Assembly: GCA_025506515.1 (NCBI GenBank)
Contig: JACCIX010001226.1
Location: 62,001 to 126,000 of the forward strand
DNA: 64,000 bases
Direction: 5' to 3'
Origin: Flaveria trinervia
Lineage: Eukaryota > Streptophyta > Magnoliopsida > Asterales > Asteraceae
Part shown: in pieces, positions 33,861-46,556 of the stretch
Numbering within the stretch: position 1 is the stretch's first letter
How the letters are laid out: every line of letters begins with the position of its first letter
Position numbers and translations under genes: made by a program
Notes under the pieces: generated by a model
What the model saw: only the letters and a program-made list of their open reading frames with translations
The model's database searches: none
Told to the model about the DNA's origin: nothing

Positions 33861-36800
33861 ATGGCTAACCTCAACCGCATAAATGACCTAATTTCTTCAT
33901 GCAACTTCACAAGCACACAATCAGGTTGCTCTGTTGCACTTTGAGAAAGATCCTAGTTTCTCAGAGGTTTGTGTAGTTTTAGCTCTGTCCATCTATTACA
34001 CCTCCCTTATCATTGATCATGTTCTTTAAGGATCATTTGCTTTATTTTGAAAGACCTGCCAAGAGGTAATCATGGATAGGGAGAAGGCATTGTCTGCTAC
34101 AGTGCAGGGGAGGATAATCTTCATCACTCCAACCATCATCAACAACCACCTTGGGCTGATGAGGAGGAAGGTGAATTATCATTTTCCAAGAAGTTGTTTA
34201 ACCACTCCTTTGAGCATATGGGTATGAAAGATATTTGTCTGTCTAAGGTCTCCTCCCAGTGGAAGTACTTACTTCATGTGGTCATCCACAACTTGTCTAC
34301 CAAGCATGGGGCGGGACCAGATTCCTGAAGATCTTTCCTGCATAGTGCATGGATGGTTCAATGGGTCAACTTTAGTACTCTCAGTTCCTGCATAGTGCAT
34401 GGGATGGTTCAATGGGTCAACTTTAGGTACTCTCAGTTTGTTTATACAAATTTTCTTGCTAACTTGGACTCCTTACAATATTATATTTTTCCTAGATATG
34501 TTCAACATATTCTCAACTGTGAACTGGGCTCACAGTTGAGGGAAACAAGTAATATTCTTAAATTTGGACAGATGAAGCTCGACATCTTTAAATTTGAAAA
34601 GCAAACTGTTGGCTTCTCCGGGGTAGAAACAGACCTTGTCCCCAAAATGTTAGAGCCACGCTCAAGGTGACAAACTAGCAACACAAACTAGTGTTGAAAC
34701 CACACATTCTACCTCTCAACCACCAAAACAACCGCAAATTACCCTCACCTACCAAACAAGATCCAAATGAATACCTGTAACAACGTGTTCAGTTTGTTCA
34801 GGCCCCCATATTACTACCCACACATGAGAAAATAAACACTAGAGCTCCCACTTCCCCTGAGGAGCAAACCACTCCCATCTTTTCAAGAATCAGTGCTGAG
34901 GTTCCTCATGCTCAGCCTGATGAGCTCATTAGCCCAACAACCTTAAGCCTTAACTTTGAGAAAGCTACCATCCCCAGCCTTTATATTTAAACACCCAATT
35001 CCCAACCTTGACTTTTATGATGATGAAGACTTGGGATTTAGTGAGTACCATGAATCTCTCTTCTCTTCCCCTACTCAAAGAGAGATGAGTGCTCCTACAT
35101 CTCCCCTGGCTAGCCCATATCATCCACCTACTACTGAGGTGGATCTTCCTAAACATGTTCAGGAAGTCTATATGGAAGAGCCTCTCACTTCTGCAAGTGA
35201 TTACATTACTGAGACCTAAACCATGGCAACTCAACCCATTGACACTTCTGTTGAAGCTGTTAGTGAGCAAGGAACCAGCAGCCAAAAACCTGATGCCGAT
35301 AGTGAGACAGAGGACTTTGGTCCAATAATCTCATCCCCTAATGACTCTTCTGATGAGAGGAAGGGAATCTAAGACTAAAGGTAAAAAACCATAAAAAAAC
35401 ATGCACCTATTTGGTTTCTAAGGTTAGTCACTTAGAATCTCAAGTGACTACCTTACAAAATAGGTCAATGATTAGCACTTGAGATATCCTATCTCAAGGA
35501 GAACTAGTTGGGAGACCTTTAAGAAGAGCTCAACCAGGAACACAAGAACTTGTGGATGTGGTTGAGCTAACTCCTAGCTCACTTATGCAAGTGGGTGATG
35601 CTACCAAAAAGAGGGGGAAAGTCATTACAATCACAGAACCTAGGAGTTCTTCACAAAGTTTGACACTAAGGACTCACCATCCTCACTTGCATACTCAACA
35701 ACTTCCTTAAGTTCACATTGATGTGAACTCTATAGACTCTTTCATTCAGAGACACTTGAGGAAGGTATACCAAGGGTTGTGTCTCTCCACCTCAAGGAAC
35801 TTCCAACTACATCATAGGGTGGAGTTATGATGCTGATAGAAGAGTCCTTATTCTTCAAAGAGTTTAAGGGCAGCAAGAGTCTTCAACTTTCAAACCTTGA
35901 ACTACTATGAAGATCTTGACCTTATCACATGCCACTTGTCAACCCAAGCAATCTAGACAAGCTAGCAATTGGCTCAAAGGATTCAAGACAAGATTACTAA
36001 AGAGTTCAGCCTTAGAATAAGACAAAGGCAATCAGTTAATGTTATTGGTCAACTAGATGTTGAGACAGACCTTTAGATTAGCTTCAAAGGGAAAACCTTG
36101 ACTGAAGGCCCAGTGATAGAGCCTAAGAGCCCTGTCTCACCAACAACTGCTTCAAAATCCATTCCCTTGATAAGACACCTGCTAGTGAAGGTGTATCTCA
36201 ACCTCTCTCAGGCCAAAGCATGGATGGTACACCAAGCAATGAAGGCCAAAGTTCTCTCCACCCTAAGTCACAAAGGTCTGTTGGTGACAAAGGGAAAAGG
36301 ATTCTAACTCCTGAGGAGATTGAGGAGAGAGAGAGAGAGAGAGGAAAAGAAAGCTAAGGAAAGAAATTTTGTCTGCCGGTTCTGCTGGCTTCATGGAAGC
36401 TGCAATCAAGGTTGCCCACAAACCAAACACTCAAGATGATGAGTTAAGGGCAGTCAGGATTGCATACTTACTGAACAGGAACTATGATATTGATAACATC
36501 ATCTCCCTCCCCTTAGAAGAATTGAATGAACTGGTTGACATAGAAATATTAAGGGAGAAGAAGGAAGCAGAGGATGCAAGATTGCTTCTTCAAATCAAGG
36601 AGAAAAAACGACTAAAAAGGCTCTACAAACATGTTCCTACTCTCTCACTATTTCAAGAAAGCACTGTGCAAGAGACTATGGCACCACAAAAACCTCAGAT
36701 AGATAAAGAAAGTGATAGGATCAAAATGATCAACTACCTGAGTGCCACTGGATGTTACCAGGCAGATGCACTTCTTCTCTTAGGATTTGAGTACATTGAG

Positions 36801-37560
36801 TTTGACTATCTCAAACAACTTGAGCTTTAAGTACTCAAAGAACGACCGGCAACAAAGAAGAAAATGAGGGAAGAAGCTGCCAAATCAAGAGCCATCATCC
36901 AGAAAAGCCAAAAGAAGTCTGCTGAAAGACAGAGGATGATAAGCTTCTTGAAGCTTTATGGATTCTCCGAAAGGAGACTTGGCCCTATGTCTTTATCCAT
37001 TATGGATGAACACATTAGGTGATCAAGAAGAAGACAAAAAAGGAGAACTTGCTGACTTACACTCCCCACCAAGTCAGGTCCCTCAAGAAGTGGAGGTTAA
37101 TGTTGAACCTTTTGAGACAACACAACCTGGACCTCCTACTGAGTCTAAGCAGCTTCATCTTCTAATCTACAGCAGGGTCCCCCCCTCTCATCTGAACCTG
37201 TGATAGAGGAAGACCCAACTAAGAAAGACAAAAATGATCAACAAGGTGTTGTAGGCCAGTCTTCTCAGTTAAAGGTTAAAGAGGAGGAAAGGATGGCTTC
37301 TAAACCAAGCTAAGAAGAAGAACAAGATAGAGTCATCACCTCCAACCTCAGGATGAGTTAGAACAGCTTGAGGAAGTGCAATAAGAGAAGCTCCAACAAC
37401 TCCTATTCATAGCTCCTCTGGCATAGGAAGACCCATCTTATCCTTGACTTACACTACCAATCTAGAAGATGGCATGTTATCAGAGATAAGGTGTTGAAGA
37501 TGTCTATACATGGCAAGACGTGTTCAATCTACCTCTGCATGATCTATTGAGTTGAGAAGA
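33861..37560 (+). pseudogene. A2 3' (env-like) coding region
   Basis: ATG at 33861 opens MANLNRINDLISSCNF and soon stops. Readable blocks in order: a folded-domain-like N-terminal part (33900-34670); a P/S/T-rich acidic stretch (34850-35220); S/K-rich text; a basic E/R run at about 36310-36360; then a 153-residue open block (36369-36830) with DDELRAVRIAYLLNRNYDIDNII and charged helices; and a C-terminal part to about 37560. The A3 copy (38642-42367) follows the same plan block by block, which shows it is a real coding unit and not noise. No signal peptide or membrane anchor is visible, so the literature name env-like says little about function. Confidence 0.72.
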
Positions 37561-37678
37561 CACTATGAGAGTCTAAGTGATCCTGACCATCTAATGAAGA
37601 AAGGCTTCGTCATCATCATGATGACCGTTGATATCTGAACTCTTCAATGTTTTTGCTAGCATTAGCCTAGGGGGAGTT

Positions 37679-38494
37679 TGTAAGGTTCTGCATAAGGCTG
37701 ATGCATGCAAAACATCCAATAACATCAAAAAGTCTATCATGCATGCATGCACTAAGTGCTGAATAAAATGTTTCAGAAGTTTTACACCATGCACTAGAAA
37801 ATATTCTAAGTGTAAATTCTTCCAAAGCCAAGACAAACATCTTTCGAAGCTTAAAGTGAAGTCTTCTAAAGCTTCAAGGAAAAAGTCTTCCGAAGCCAAG
37901 AAGTGAAGATAGATTATCTTCGAACACTTTTGAAGACATGCTTTTATCTGATGTACTTTACCATAAAGCTAGACCACCTTTCCATTGCAACTCCGTTGAC
38001 TCATTAACTATCATAAGTTAGTGAAAAGGTCTCTACTTTTGGTAACTGTACATTGAGGTCTTGAGTCCTTTAATTTCTACTTTATGTACTTTTATCCTTT
38101 TTGTAATATATTAAGATGTGTGCTATGGCATGTCATAGTCACTAGTCAAAAGGCAATATGCCTTTTGACTAGATATTGATTTTGTTATGTCTAGATCATG
38201 TATCCAGCTGACCTTCAAAGTATGGACGGCTGTAGGATGTATTATAAGTATTTCAGGTCTTTGTAGCTTATCTCTATGCTTGTACACTTGAAAAAGAACT
38301 TGAGAGAAATATACAACATCCTTGAGAACCAAAACACTTGTGTTGTTTCTGTTCTTGTTTTGTCTCATATTTGTTAGTGTTCTAAGTGTCAATTTTGTGT
38401 TACCAGATCCCTATCTAATCTGTTAAGTGTTCTAAATTGTCTTTCCTCATTGTGTGTTGTGTTGTAAGTGACCAGAACTCCCTTAAACGGTCCA
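37679..38494 (+). repeat. 3' LTR of A2
   Basis: TGTAAGGTTCTGCATAAGG to CGGTCCA, preceded by CTAGGGGGAG. The end has lost three bases relative to the 5' LTR. 816 bp. Confidence 0.9.
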
Positions 38495-38641
38495 ATATTT
38501 GATCCATCATAAGAATTGGATATCCACACCTTCAATGATTCCCCCACATTCTTATTCCTCTTCATCTACAAAAATTGAAAACCTATATTCAACCACAAAT
38601 CGACTTTGTTCTTAACTTTCTTCACCATAAAGTTTTCCAAA

Positions 38642-41600
38642 ATGGCCAACCCTGAACCTCGAAACCAATAAGATGTTTCCATGCATTTACATATACAACA
38701 TAACCAAGTTGAACTGTTGTCATATGAGAAATATCTAGGTTTCTCAAATGTTTCCGCTTCTTATCTCACTTAAACGACCTCATTACACTATCAATCGACC
38801 CTCCACTATATGAAGAACAACTCCTAGAGTTCTAGAGGACCTTCCAAGAGGTCATCTTGGATAGTGAGAAGTCACTATCTAACATAGTGCAGGGGAGGAC
38901 AATATACATTACTCCAGTCACAACCAACACTCATCTAAGGCTGGATGATGAAGAAGGCGAGTTAGCCTTCCTAACATCTACTGTAAATGACTTATTCCGG
39001 AAGATGGGCTATGAAAGGGACTATCCTGTCAAAACCTTTAAAAAGGGTAAAATCTCATCTTAGTGGAGGTACCTCCTCCATGTTGTAATATATTATTTAT
39101 CTAACAAACATGGACGTTAGGACCAGATTCCTACGAACTAATCCTATATAATCCACGGGATGGTTTAAGGGGTCAAGTTCAAATATGCCTATTTTGTCTA
39201 TACAAACTTGCTTGCTACCTTGGACTCCTTAGAGTACTATATGTTCGCTAGATATGTTCAACACATTCTTAACTGTGAATTGGGCTTATAGTTGACGGTG
39301 GTAGGTAATACTCTTAAGTTGAGACAAATGAAGCTCGACATCTTCAAAATAATAAGAAGACCACTGTTGGCTTCTCAGGGGTAGAAACAGTCTCAGTCCT
39401 AAAAATATAGCTCATTACTAAATGCATAACTTGGCGGCACAGCAATGTTGAACCCACACCTTCGACATCTGCACCACCCATATAGCCACAAATAACCATC
39501 ACCTACACTAGAAAATCTGAACAAATCCATGCTCAATCTACTCAAGTTGAGCAGCCCCCATACACCCCCATGTAGGAGGAAGTGGAAACAGAGCTCCCAC
39601 TTCCCATGAGGAGCAGACCACTCCTAATACTTCTTTGATTAGTGCTGAGGTTTCTCATATTCAGCTTGATAAGCTCATTGCCCAAGCCTTAAGCCATCAC
39701 TCTGAGTCTCAAATCTCAAGTGATCGACCTTCAAGGGAAAGCTACCATCCCTAACAGTTAGACTTAACCTAACCCATCCCTAACCTTTAATTCTATGATT
39801 ATGAGTATAGAGGCTTTAGTGAGTACCATGAGTCTCTCTTCTCCATCCCAACTCAAGGAGAGATGGTGCTCCTGAATCACCCATATCTAGCCCATATAAT
39901 CCACCCCCAACTGAGGTGGACCTCCCTGAACATGTTAAGGAAGTCCATATGGAACAGGTTCTCACTTTTGAAAGTGATTAAATCATTAAGACCTCAAACA
40001 TGGAAATCTAGCCTATTGACACTTCTTTTGAAGTTGTCATGGTACAAGGGAATTCTAGCAGCCAAGAACCCTAAGCTGGTGGTAAGTAAGACGACTTTGG
40101 TCCTATTCTCTCATCCCCTATTATTCTTCGAATGAACATGAGTAGAGTATACAACTAAAGGTGCAAGTTGTCTAAAACCTACACCTATTTAGTTTCAAAG
40201 GTAAGTCACCTAGAATCTTAGGTGGCTACCTTATAAAGACAAATCATTTATCAGCAACTTCACATCACCGATATCAAGGGTAAGTTAGCTTGGAGACCTA
40301 TCAGGCAAACTCAAGCAAGTCCACAAGTACCTATGAATGTGGTGGACCTAACCCTTAGCTCCCCTATGCAAGAGGGTGATGCTACCAAAAATAGGGAGAA
40401 AGTAATATCTACAATCATAAAACCTAGGAGTTCTACCTAGAGTATGGACATAGAGGATTCACCACCCTCACTTGTAGTTGTCCAAACTCAACAACCTCCA
40501 TAGGCCCATATTAATATGGATGCCCTAATCCAAAGTCTATTTGAGGAGGTCTTACCAAGGGCTATGTCTATGCCATCCTACCTTGTTGAAAATCAAATAA
40601 TGGGATGGGGGTATAATGCTAATAGAAAAGCCCTGGTACTCTCTAGATCTCAGGGGCAATAATAAGTCGTCAACTTTCAACACCTGAGATACTATAAGAG
40701 CACTTATTTGGTTGACCTACCACTTGCCAACCCAAGTCAAAACATGAAAGGTACAAGGTTAACTGAAAGGATTCAAGATAGGGTGCTTGAATTGTTCTAA
40801 AGGAGAACCAAGTTATATAGACAGAGGCTAGCAGGCAAGACTGTTAGTCAACTAGATGTTGAGGTGGACCCTAAGATTAGCTTTGAAGGGGAAACCTTGG
40901 TTGAAGACCCAGTAATTGCACCTATGAACCTTGAAACAATAACTGATTGAACACCTAGTACCTTTAGTAAGGCATCAGCTGGTGAAGGTGTCTCACAGCC
41001 TCTCTGTTGCAAGAGCTCAAGTGCTACACCAAGAAATGAAAATCAAAACTCTCTCCACCCTGAGTCACAAACGCCAGTGACTGGCTAAAGGAAGAAAAAG
41101 ATTACCTTTGAGAAGATCGAGGAGCAGAAGAGAGAGAGGAAGAGAAAGGCAAAGGGGGAGAGTTCAAGTGAGACCCTTGGCTTTATAAAAACTAGAATCA
41201 GGGTTGCCCCTAGGCCAAACACTCAAGAAGATGAGTTAAAGGTGGCCAGACTGAACTATCTAGGGTCTAGGAACTACAACATGGATGAAATCATCTATCT
41301 TCCCTTGAAGAATTTATTGAATTAGCTGACATTGAAGTGTCAAATTAGAGAAGGAAGCTGAGTCTGCAGAACTGCTACTCAAAAAGAAAGAAGAAAGAAG
41401 AAGAAAAGATTATACAAAGCTCCTACCTTCTCCCTAATTCAAGAAAGCCCTAAGCCAGAGGTTGTGGCCACTGAACAAGAAATTTGGGTAGGTAGGGAAC
41501 AAGATAGGCAAAACATGATAACCTACATGAATGAAAGCCTCGATCAGGCAGCAAACCTGCTTCTCCTATCCTATAAGTATATAGAATTTGGATACCTCAA

Positions 41601-42367
41601 GCAGCTTGAGCAAGAAGTGATAAAAGAGCAAAAAGCTACTAAGAGAAAGATGATGGAAAAGGCTGCAAAGTCAAGACCCACCATCAGGGCTAATTAGAAG
41701 AAGTCTTTTGATAGAAAGAAGATGGTGAGCTTCTTAAAGTTGTATGGGTTCTTTGGAAGAAGACTTGGTCCAATGTCTCTAGGACTATGGATAAGCATAT
41801 TAGAGTGATCATGCAGAAGATTAAGAAGTGTGAGATGATTGACTTGCATTTTCCATAAAGTCAGGTTGCAACTAAAGCTGAGGTCAAGGTTGAAACATAA
41901 GAGACAACTCAACCATGACCTAGTGTTGTATCTTAGCAAGCTTCATCTTCTAACCCAAAACAAGGTCCTAATCCCTATCCTTTTGAACCTATGAAAGAAA
42001 AGGACCCAACTGAGAAGGACAAACAAGAACCGTCTAGTACCCAAGGCCAATCTTCTTAGTTAAAGTATAGAAACAGGAAGTGGATAGAAATCAAAAGGGA
42101 CAAGAAGAAGAAAAAGAAGTTCAAGGCATCCACCTCTACACCTCAGGATGGGTCAAAACATCATGTGGGTGAAGATGCTACTCAAAAAAGTCCACCCATT
42201 GTAGAGCCTTTTGTTGTTAAGAGACCTATCATGTCTTAGGCTTTGGCTAGTAACCCAGACAAATGGTATGTCACTAGAGATCAAGGGAGTCAAGATGTGT
42301 ACTTTTGTCAAAACATATTTGACCTTCCTTTACATGATCTCTATAACATGAGAAGGTACTTCAAAAG
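38642..42367 (+). pseudogene. A3 env-like coding region
   Basis: ATG at 38642 opens MANPEPRNQ and stops. Blocks parallel to A2: VQGRTIYITPVTTNTHLRLDDEEGELAFL (38857-39063), with VQGRIIFITP at the same place in A2; P/S/T-rich part (39440-40100); basic run at about 41100-41160; and a charged helical block 41464-41697 (QNMITYMNESLDQAANLLLLSYKYIEFGYLKQLEQE) matching A2 36720-36830. Many stops. The last bases before B (42340-42367) still align with the A2 3' region. Confidence 0.72.
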
Positions 42368-43085
42368 TGTAGATACATGTGTACCTAGTTTATGACCTTA
42401 AATGTAAAAGTCTTTCATTTCTTACATATGTGTAATTTGATGATGTAATGAATTATGATATATGCTTTGATGTTTATTTATCTTTAAATCATATGTATGA
42501 CTTCTTATATAGGTTTGACGTTTTTGTGCATAGTTCTTAGTTAATAATGATTGAGTATTATGTTTAACATAGTCGGATGAGTATTCATGCTAATGGCCTA
42601 TACTTATGGACCATACGCATGAATACAACATGCTTATGGACCAGTCGCACGACTAAACCAGGAGACTGGATCAGTCGTATGATTGAGACATAAGATTGAC
42701 TCAGTCGCACGACTGAACCTTCAGTCGTGTGTTTGACTCAATCGCATGATTCAGTCGCATGACTGAACCATGCTAATGGTTCAGTTGTACGAATTGAAAC
42801 CCCTAACCTATAAATACCACCTAATTCATGAAAAACAAAATACTTTCAGAGATATTACGCATACACATAAACCCTAGCCATCCAGAACGTCCCAAACAGC
42901 CTGTCCAAGTTCATAGATCGTTTCTGATCGATTCCTATTCGTTCTTAACATTTAGTTCAATCTTATATTGATCGGGTAATCATTCTCACTTATTGGATCA
43001 CCAATCAAATAGGATTCCGCACTATTGATCCGGTATAAACACAAAATCAGTAAGTACTCCGTACGTACACGGTCCTCGACTAACA
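42368..43085 (+). repeat. 5' LTR of B
   Basis: TGTAGATACATGTG to CTCGACTAACA. Between 42600 and 42800 it carries CAGTCGCACGACTG-type palindromes and variants. TATAAATACC lies at 42810. The primer-binding site is TGGTATAAAAGC at 43088-43099, two mismatches from the tRNA-Met complement. Confidence 0.92.
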
Positions 43086-43099
43086 AGTGGTATAAAAGC

Positions 43100-43570
43100 T
43101 TTGGCTCTTGATTTTGCATTTGATTCAACTAGGTTTGGTGGCCAAACCTACGTTTTAATCAAAAGAGTCACCACGTTTGCTTCAACAGGTGTTTTTGACG
43201 TTTTCAGGCGTTAAAGTTTCGATTTTTCGCTATACGGCAGATTAGGGTTCTTAGAAAAAACGTATTTTGTGTCAAAGTGTCAAAATCTTCGATTTTGCAA
43301 AAGCAGCAGCCTTTAGTCGCATGACTAGCTCATTCGTATGACTGAACTCATTCGTTCACTCAATTCGCACGACTGAACTCAGTCGCATTGCTCATTCGCA
43401 TGACTGAACAACTTCAGTCGTTTGACTCCATTCGGCTTGTTCATACGCATGACTGAATCCAATCGCACGATTTAATTCATTCGCACTCTTCGTTCGCACG
43501 AGCGATCCATACTCATTGCCTATTAGCACGATTGAAGTCGTCCTATTCTCCAAGTATCAAATTTATAGAA
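43100..43570 (+). other. B untranslated leader with palindromes
   Basis: No coding potential; 43310-43520 holds about ten AGTCGCATGACT / TTCGCACGA variants of the LTR palindrome. The gag ATG is at 43571. Confidence 0.65.
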
Positions 43571-46400
43571 ATGGAAGATCAGTTTGTCGTGTTTACTGCA
43601 GGAAAGGACTCATGCATCCAGAACCTACTGCTTCTGGAAAATGAGATTGGTAATCATAATAAACCGCCAAAGTTCTTAACGTTGGCTGAATATCCTTAAT
43701 GGAAATAGCGGTTTGAGATTTACCTAAATGGAGTGGATCACAACCTTTGGACATTCATAAAGACCGGTTACACGGTACCAGTCAGTGCAAATGGAGTCAA
43801 GTTGACATTGGGTGGAATGAGCGAGGCTCAAAGATACTCTTCCATGCTGAGAAGAAAGTTTATGCCCTGTTGACTCAGTCAATGCCAAAAGACATCTTTC
43901 ATCAATTTTCTGAGAACAAGCAGGCCAAAAAGCTATGGGAAGCCCTAGAGAAGAGGCATGATGGAAAACGCGACGTTAAAGGCACTGAAGGCTAAGGATC
44001 TCAAGGAGTTCGATAACTTCTCTTCGATAGGGAATGAGAGCTTAGATGATATTATTGACAAATTTTATCATCTGATGAGTGAGCTGCACACTCATGGCGT
44101 AACCACATCAATGGAAGACAAAGTTTCAAGCTTTGCTGATGGTTTGCCTGAGAAATGGGACTATTTGTGTCTAACCTGAGACAGAACAACATTCTTGCAA
44201 CATTAGACATAAATGACTTCATCTTGAAGTTAAGAGAGGAAGAACTGAAGATTAAGTACAAGTCAAAGAAAGGATCCTACGTTCAGAATGCTTCGTTTTA
44301 TAACTCGGTTCCCACTCCAACTGGTTCAGGAGCACCATTACAAACAACATTCATGTCCAGTTCCTTGGCTCCTTCCAAAACCTCTACGTTAGGACCAGAA
44401 ACGTCTGGGTCATCAGGGACCCAATACATAGTGCCTGAAGCCAATACTACAATGTTGAAGACCGAGAATCTCGGAAATATCACAGTGGAAGTTGCAAAGG
44501 AGCATATGGATCTTCTAGCAGCAGTGGTTCAATCGTATGATGGTTTAGTTGCTGGGAAGATTGGAAATTGTCATCTTGCTGATGAAGACTACGAGTAAGT
44601 TGATGAGAACGAGCAGGAAAGATTGGACATCATATGGGCTCTAGCAAGTGCAGTTAGAAGAGCTAAAATAATTGTCAAGAAGACGAGGTAGAATCTAGTC
44701 GCCACTAAAGATACGACTTTTGGTTTTGACAAAACCAAAGTCACCTGCTTCAACTGTGTTGAAAAGGGGCATCTTAAACGTGAATGTGTAAAGCCCAAGA
44801 AAAAAGGAAATAGAAACCCATTTCCTACATTCAACCGTCAAGACAAGGATGTGATTGGAACTGCTTCTTCAAGCAAAGAGACAAAGGCTCTAACTGCTCA
44901 AGGTGATGAAGGACAAGACTTGTCCTTCCGATTTGTTTCTCCTAGAGAATCAAATATTGCGTTTCTCGAAGCATTAGATGATGGTTCTTCTAGTGAAGGT
45001 GAGATTGCAGCTGATCAAGCGATGTCAGATACCGAAGAGGCTGTGAACGTGGTAAATCACTTGGTTGAGGAAGAACTTAGAGCCATAAGTTCAGAATCTC
45101 TAGCCACCAAAGGGTCTAACTCTGCTTTGATGGCTGATTCAACTGATTCATCACAGGTAAGTTCCACCAACCAATTATTTGAAAAACATGCTTGTATTGA
45201 ATGTGAAAAAATTAGAGAAAGCATTGATTTGAAATTTGCTAGGTTATTAGAACACAATGATAACTTAGTAAATGATTTACAACTCTGCACTAAAGCTAAG
45301 TGCAGTTTTAAAGAAAAGATAGAACTTTTGGGGAAACAACTAAGGGAAACCAAGGTTGTTGCCTTAAATCAATCAAATGATATAAAGTTTTATTAAAATT
45401 CTTTAGAAGAAACCAAAAAGGAAAAAACAGTTTTGGAAGTCGAGGTTAATTCTTTAAAACAAAAACTGCATAGTTGGCTAGTTCTTCTCATATAGTTCAA
45501 AACATAGTGCAAGAATGAAATAATAGGGAAGGTTTAGGTTACAAAGTAGTTCCACCACCATATGAGATCCTTTTGAATACTAAATGTAGACCTAATAATA
45601 ACAACCCAGTAAAGGATCATGTGGTGTCCACTCCTCTGGTTAGTGAACCTGATTCCACGGGTAAACCGGTGAAATCTGGCACTAAATAAAAGGATTCTAT
45701 TTTGAAATCAAAAGGAAAATACCAGTTGAGAATTTGGATGATCAAATTAAAACGGTTAATGTAAGGTGAGGTTCACAAACGTCGATTTCAGAACCCAAAA
45801 TGACTAAACCAATTAACCACAAACGTGTTAATCATCTAAGTCCAAACAAAATGAAAGTTAAAGATGTTCAAAACGTTAAAACAATTAATTTTGTTAATAA
45901 GGCTGAAACATCTAAAAGAGAAGTGACAAAACCCAACCAGACACACCTCACACCTTCATCAAACTCAACATCACATAAAAGTTTTGTTCAATCTGTAGAA
46001 GCGAGATCTTGCTATAGTTGCGGAAAACAAGGACATATCTCTTCTAATTGTCCTTATTATTAGACGCCCAAAAAGAGAATTGAACTTTATGATGCAAAAC
46101 CAAGTTTTTCTAAAATGAGATCTAATACTCCAACTAGGAGTATTAGTGAACCTAAAGTTCAGACCATAAGTCAGTCGTCTGTTTACCATAAATAGGCCTT
46201 ACATAAAACTGGTTTATGGATAGAAAAATCAAGTAATGTGTCTGATAGTGAGGAAAAGAAGAAGAAGGATGTGCCCTCATCCTCTAAAGGACAATGGGTT
46301 GATTTTATGATGTGTGATTCCTCTGGGTCACCCAAGCCAGTTAAGGCTTGGGTCCCAAATCTAAACTAATAAGTTTCTTTGAATGTGCAGGGTGTCCGCT
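43571..46400 (+). pseudogene. B gag with two zinc knuckles
   Basis: ATG at 43571 opens MEDQFVVFTAGKDSC and stops at 43697. The Gag core continues across frames (SANGVKLTLGGMSEAQRYSSMLRRK, LKALKAKDLKEFDNFSSIGNESLDDIIDKFYHLMSELHTHGV). The open block 44155-44598 leads to the first knuckle, CFNCVEKGHLKREC (near 44750). The block 44851-45396 is acidic, then probably coiled coil (CIECEKIRESIDLKFARLLEHNDNLVNDL). VPPPYE lies near 45555 and the second knuckle CYSCGKQGHISSNC near 46010. KAWVPNLN closes it near 46350. Same architecture as family A Gag but clearly divergent in sequence. Confidence 0.87.
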
Positions 46401-46404
46401 ACAG

Positions 46405-46556
46405 TGCAATCACTAATACCTGGATTATGGATAGTGGGGCATCCAGGCACATGACAGGGAATTCGTCCCTCCTTTTAAATGTCAAACAAATTAAAGGGGG
46501 ACATATTTCACTTGCTAGAAACAAGGGAGGTTACATCACCGCTTAAGCCGTGAAAA
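46405..46556 (+). pseudogene. B protease, N-terminal part only
   Basis: TWIMDSGASRHMTGNSSLLLNVKQIKG, with an intact DSG, starts near 46421; the frame ends at a TAA in GGYITA-stop (46546). The rest of pol is absent. Confidence 0.85.

Larger units (their letters stand above)
26238..38494 (+). mobile_element. Sirevirus-type Copia retrotransposon A2, full length, with 3' env-like region
   Basis: About 12.3 kb: 5' LTR, primer-binding site, gag, protease, integrase, RT-RNase H, a palindrome-bearing spacer, a long 3' coding region and a 3' LTR behind a polypurine tract (CTAGGGGGAG, 37667-37676). This size and the ORF after pol are Sirevirus traits. Every coding block carries stops. No matching 5-bp repeats flank it (ACTTG left, ATATT right). 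Because A3 sequence begins immediately at 38495 just upstream of the A3 env-like ATG, A2 either inserted into A3 or replaced its 5' half. Confidence 0.93.

Noticed and set aside
26233..38499. 5-bp target duplication around A2
   Set aside because: Left ACTTG and right ATATT do not match, so I do not claim one.
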